DNA from: Mytilus californianus
Lineage: Eukaryota; Mollusca; Bivalvia; Mytilida; Mytilidae
Assembly (NCBI RefSeq): GCF_021869535.1
Contig: NW_026262690.1
Span: 61,574,995-61,638,994, forward strand
Direction: 5' to 3'
Length of the DNA stretch: 64,000 bases
In this document: positions 62,001 to 64,000 of the stretch, one piece after another
Layout of the letters: each line of letters begins with the position of its first letter
Numbering within the stretch: position 1 is the first letter of the stretch
Program-made: the position numbers and the translations under genes
The notes under the pieces: generated by a model
Seen by the model: the letters and a program-made list of their open reading frames with translations, nothing else
Told to the model about the DNA's origin: nothing
Databases searched by the model: none

Positions 62001-63272
62001 ATAAAGTTAACATAGCCTCTATACCTAGAATGATATTTTATATAATGCCCTATAAGGGATATAAAATTTACATAACTTGCAAGTCACTATGTAACGATTT
62101 TCTTAATCATGCAGAGATTTCTCTAATTACAAGATAATTGTGAAGAAAATTATATTTAAATTAAATGTGAACTCTCTGTCAGAATAGGTAATCATGAAAA
62201 ATATATTTAAACTAACTTGATTAATTTTTTTTGTGGATGATAGAATATATGTATGAAGAATTTATATAGCTATGATGATCTTGTATTGTTGTATATGCTC
62301 ATTTCTGTATAGGAACATAAAATGTACTAAATCATGAATGACATTATGGGTCGTTTTCAGAATACCGGTTAAAAGGTTGTTAAATATATTGCAAAAATTG
62401 CATTGTAGAATATTCATGTATCGTCCTATTATTTTATGTCAAATTCTCATCGAAGGATATTAGGTTGTGTAACTCCAATTATTTGTTTTAACATTTTGGT
62501 GCGGAGGTGCCGTTTTGTTAGGGCTATACTGTCTCCTGCATTTATAAGAAATTGAAAGGTTTTTCTATTAGTGTATTGAAATAATAGTAAGATACTTTTA
62601 TCTTCCTTATGTCAATATACTTTTAGAAATTAGAATATGTTCAGTAGTAGAAATGTGTATTTTAAAAATCTCATCAGGGAAAGTGAATTACAAAAAATTT
62701 ATATTAGCAACAGAATTTTATACATTCTCATGTATTTTTATGAACAAATTGATGCTTCACAATTTCCACAGCTTTGATTTATTTATGAAATTGATATTAT
62801 AATGGGTAGAAGAAGTAATATTACCTAGATAACAAAGCAGGGTGTAAAATAAATCTTTAACTGAGAGGTATAGCCGTAACAAAAACAATTTTGTTTGTCA
62901 TGATTATTTGTATATTTACAATATACATTGAATAATAATAAATAATTAGGGGAAATTAAATCAATAAAAAATACACACTTTTATAGTGAATAGTAATTGA
63001 GAAAAAAAAATCTTTTTCTACATCAGAATCGTCTTGAAATTCATGAAATATTTGCCACTGGATGTTAAGCAACCAACAATCAATCTTTACCAGAATCTTT
63101 ATAATATGAGCATAATTTGAATTGGGCATTATGATTTACAATTTATATGGTATGGTGCTTTCTGGGAATTTTAGGGACAAGTTCTATATTTTCGGTGATG
63201 CACATTTTTAGATGATGGACAAAATAAATGTGATAAATGTTTGAAGATACTATTACAAAACCACATATAAAA
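59092..63272 (+). other. 3' UTR and downstream DNA
   Basis: No further exon. AATAAA hexamers occur at 59726 and near 60014, 60925, 61875, 62850 and 63220, so the poly(A) site cannot be fixed; the first may give a 3' UTR of about 0.65 kb. Many ATTTA motifs are present. The rest shows no supportable element or gene. Confidence 0.5.
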
Positions 63273-63345
63273 AAATAAAGAGATGTGGTATGTTTACCAA
63301 TGAGACAAAGATATGAAAAATTAGAGATCTCCTTACAACCATGTC
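63273..63345 (-). mobile_element. 3' end fragment of the RT retroelement
   Basis: AGAGATGTGGTATGTTTACC then AATGAGACAAAG matches the inverse of the element's terminal GGCAATCATACCTCATCT. Short and diverged. Confidence 0.6.
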
Positions 63346-63907
63346 TGCCTTGTTTCTATTGATATATAGATATATTTCTGTATAGCTGAATTCAGGTGAT
63401 TGTACCTTGAAAATATCCTAAATTTTGATTGACTTGTTTTAATTGACAGTGAGTACAAACATCATATGATATTGTATGTGTGGTTTGTAATTGGTTACTT
63501 CAACACAGCTCTTAGGTCACACACAACCCATAGATACAGCATAAATATTTCTATTTTACACCAGTTCATTAATTTTTTCACATAATTATATAGAATATGT
63601 AGAAATATTTCTTTTTAATTTTTAGCACACCAAATGGTGTCTTTAAAGTTATGTCTGATGACTCCATCATCAAACCAACATGGCTGTTACAGCTAAAAAA
63701 ATAGCACATAAGGGTTGAATAAAAGAAAAATCCTGTAATGGACCATTTGTTATCAAACTTAGATCCCTTTAAGAGCTATGGTTGATTACCCCATTTTCTT
63801 GACAGCAACACAAGTAGACAATTTGACTAAAAACTCAATTGAATAGGTTTTATAGGACTGGAGAGAGCATTGTTAACAATGGGCATACATCCAGATGAAC
63901 AATATAA
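63346..63907. other. Non-coding DNA near the right edge
   Basis: AT-rich; a piece at about 63640-63720 (CATCAAACCAACATGGCTGT then GCTAAAAAAATAGCACATA) looks like a worn unit of the long tandem repeat seen at 14815-16654. No gene. Confidence 0.45.
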
Positions 63908-64000
63908 AATAAGGATATGTGGTATGATTGCTAATGAGTAACTATCCAACAGAGTCCAAATGACATGGATATATGCAATACTGGTGCATTAGATAAAAAA
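63908..64000 (-). mobile_element. 3' end of an RT retroelement, runs off the window
   Basis: AAGGATATGTGGTATGATTG then CTAATGAGTAACTATCCAAC and AGAGTCCAAATGACATGGAT is the inverse of the element's 3' end. It continues past the right edge. Confidence 0.65.

Overview
This window is eukaryotic genomic DNA, AT-rich, with GT-AG introns and a dense load of non-autonomous transposons. Several repeats are ones I recognise from marine mussels (for example the 3' end of a mussel/bivalve reverse-transcriptase element and a tRNA-derived SINE ending in CAATCAATC), so a bivalve, most likely Mytilus or a close relative, is the best guess. There are no bacterial genes, CRISPR arrays or rRNA.

Two protein-coding genes are supported, arranged head to head. 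On the minus strand, positions 6938 to 1 hold the 5' end of an atlastin-like membrane-fusion GTPase: a tiny first coding exon (6914-6938) and the P-loop exon (2476-2687); the rest lies beyond the left edge. A CRE site (TGACGTCA, 7104-7111) and an ETS-like core lie just upstream and may serve one or both genes. On the plus strand, 12809 to 59091 is one large gene that I could assemble from 22 coding exons with matching splice phases into a 1851-residue protein. It has three N-terminal C2H2 zinc fingers, a fourth lone finger, glutamine-rich exons, a conserved proline motif, an ELM2 domain, a SANT domain and two C-terminal fingers. This is the TRERF1/ZNF541 (MIDEAS-related) family of HDAC1/2-binding scaffold proteins of the MiDAC complex.

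Almost everything else is repeats in introns and flanks. Region by region: 1-7100 atlastin introns with a retroelement remnant and two tandem-repeat elements; 7100-12800 intergenic or 5' UTR intron with an hAT-like element inserted in a tandem repeat, a MITE and a SINE; 13484-25294 a nested pile of elements in intron 2; 25716-33804 introns 3-4 with more elements and an hAT-like element holding a pogo-like one; 34008-45920 the glutamine-rich exons; 46006-58949 the ELM2/SANT/C-terminal exons; 59092-64000 the 3' UTR and downstream DNA.

The most interesting signal is a group of at least seven sequence-unrelated repeat families that share one plan: a 5' palindromic head, usually internal tandem monomers of about 130-190 bp, and a 3' tail holding a single arm complementary to that family's own head, then a hairpin, then a T-rich end. 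Head and tail arms change together between families. Copies sit after T-rich sequence and, where an empty site can be read, show no target duplication. This fits non-autonomous Helentron/HINE-type rolling-circle elements, an inference that the sequence alone cannot prove.
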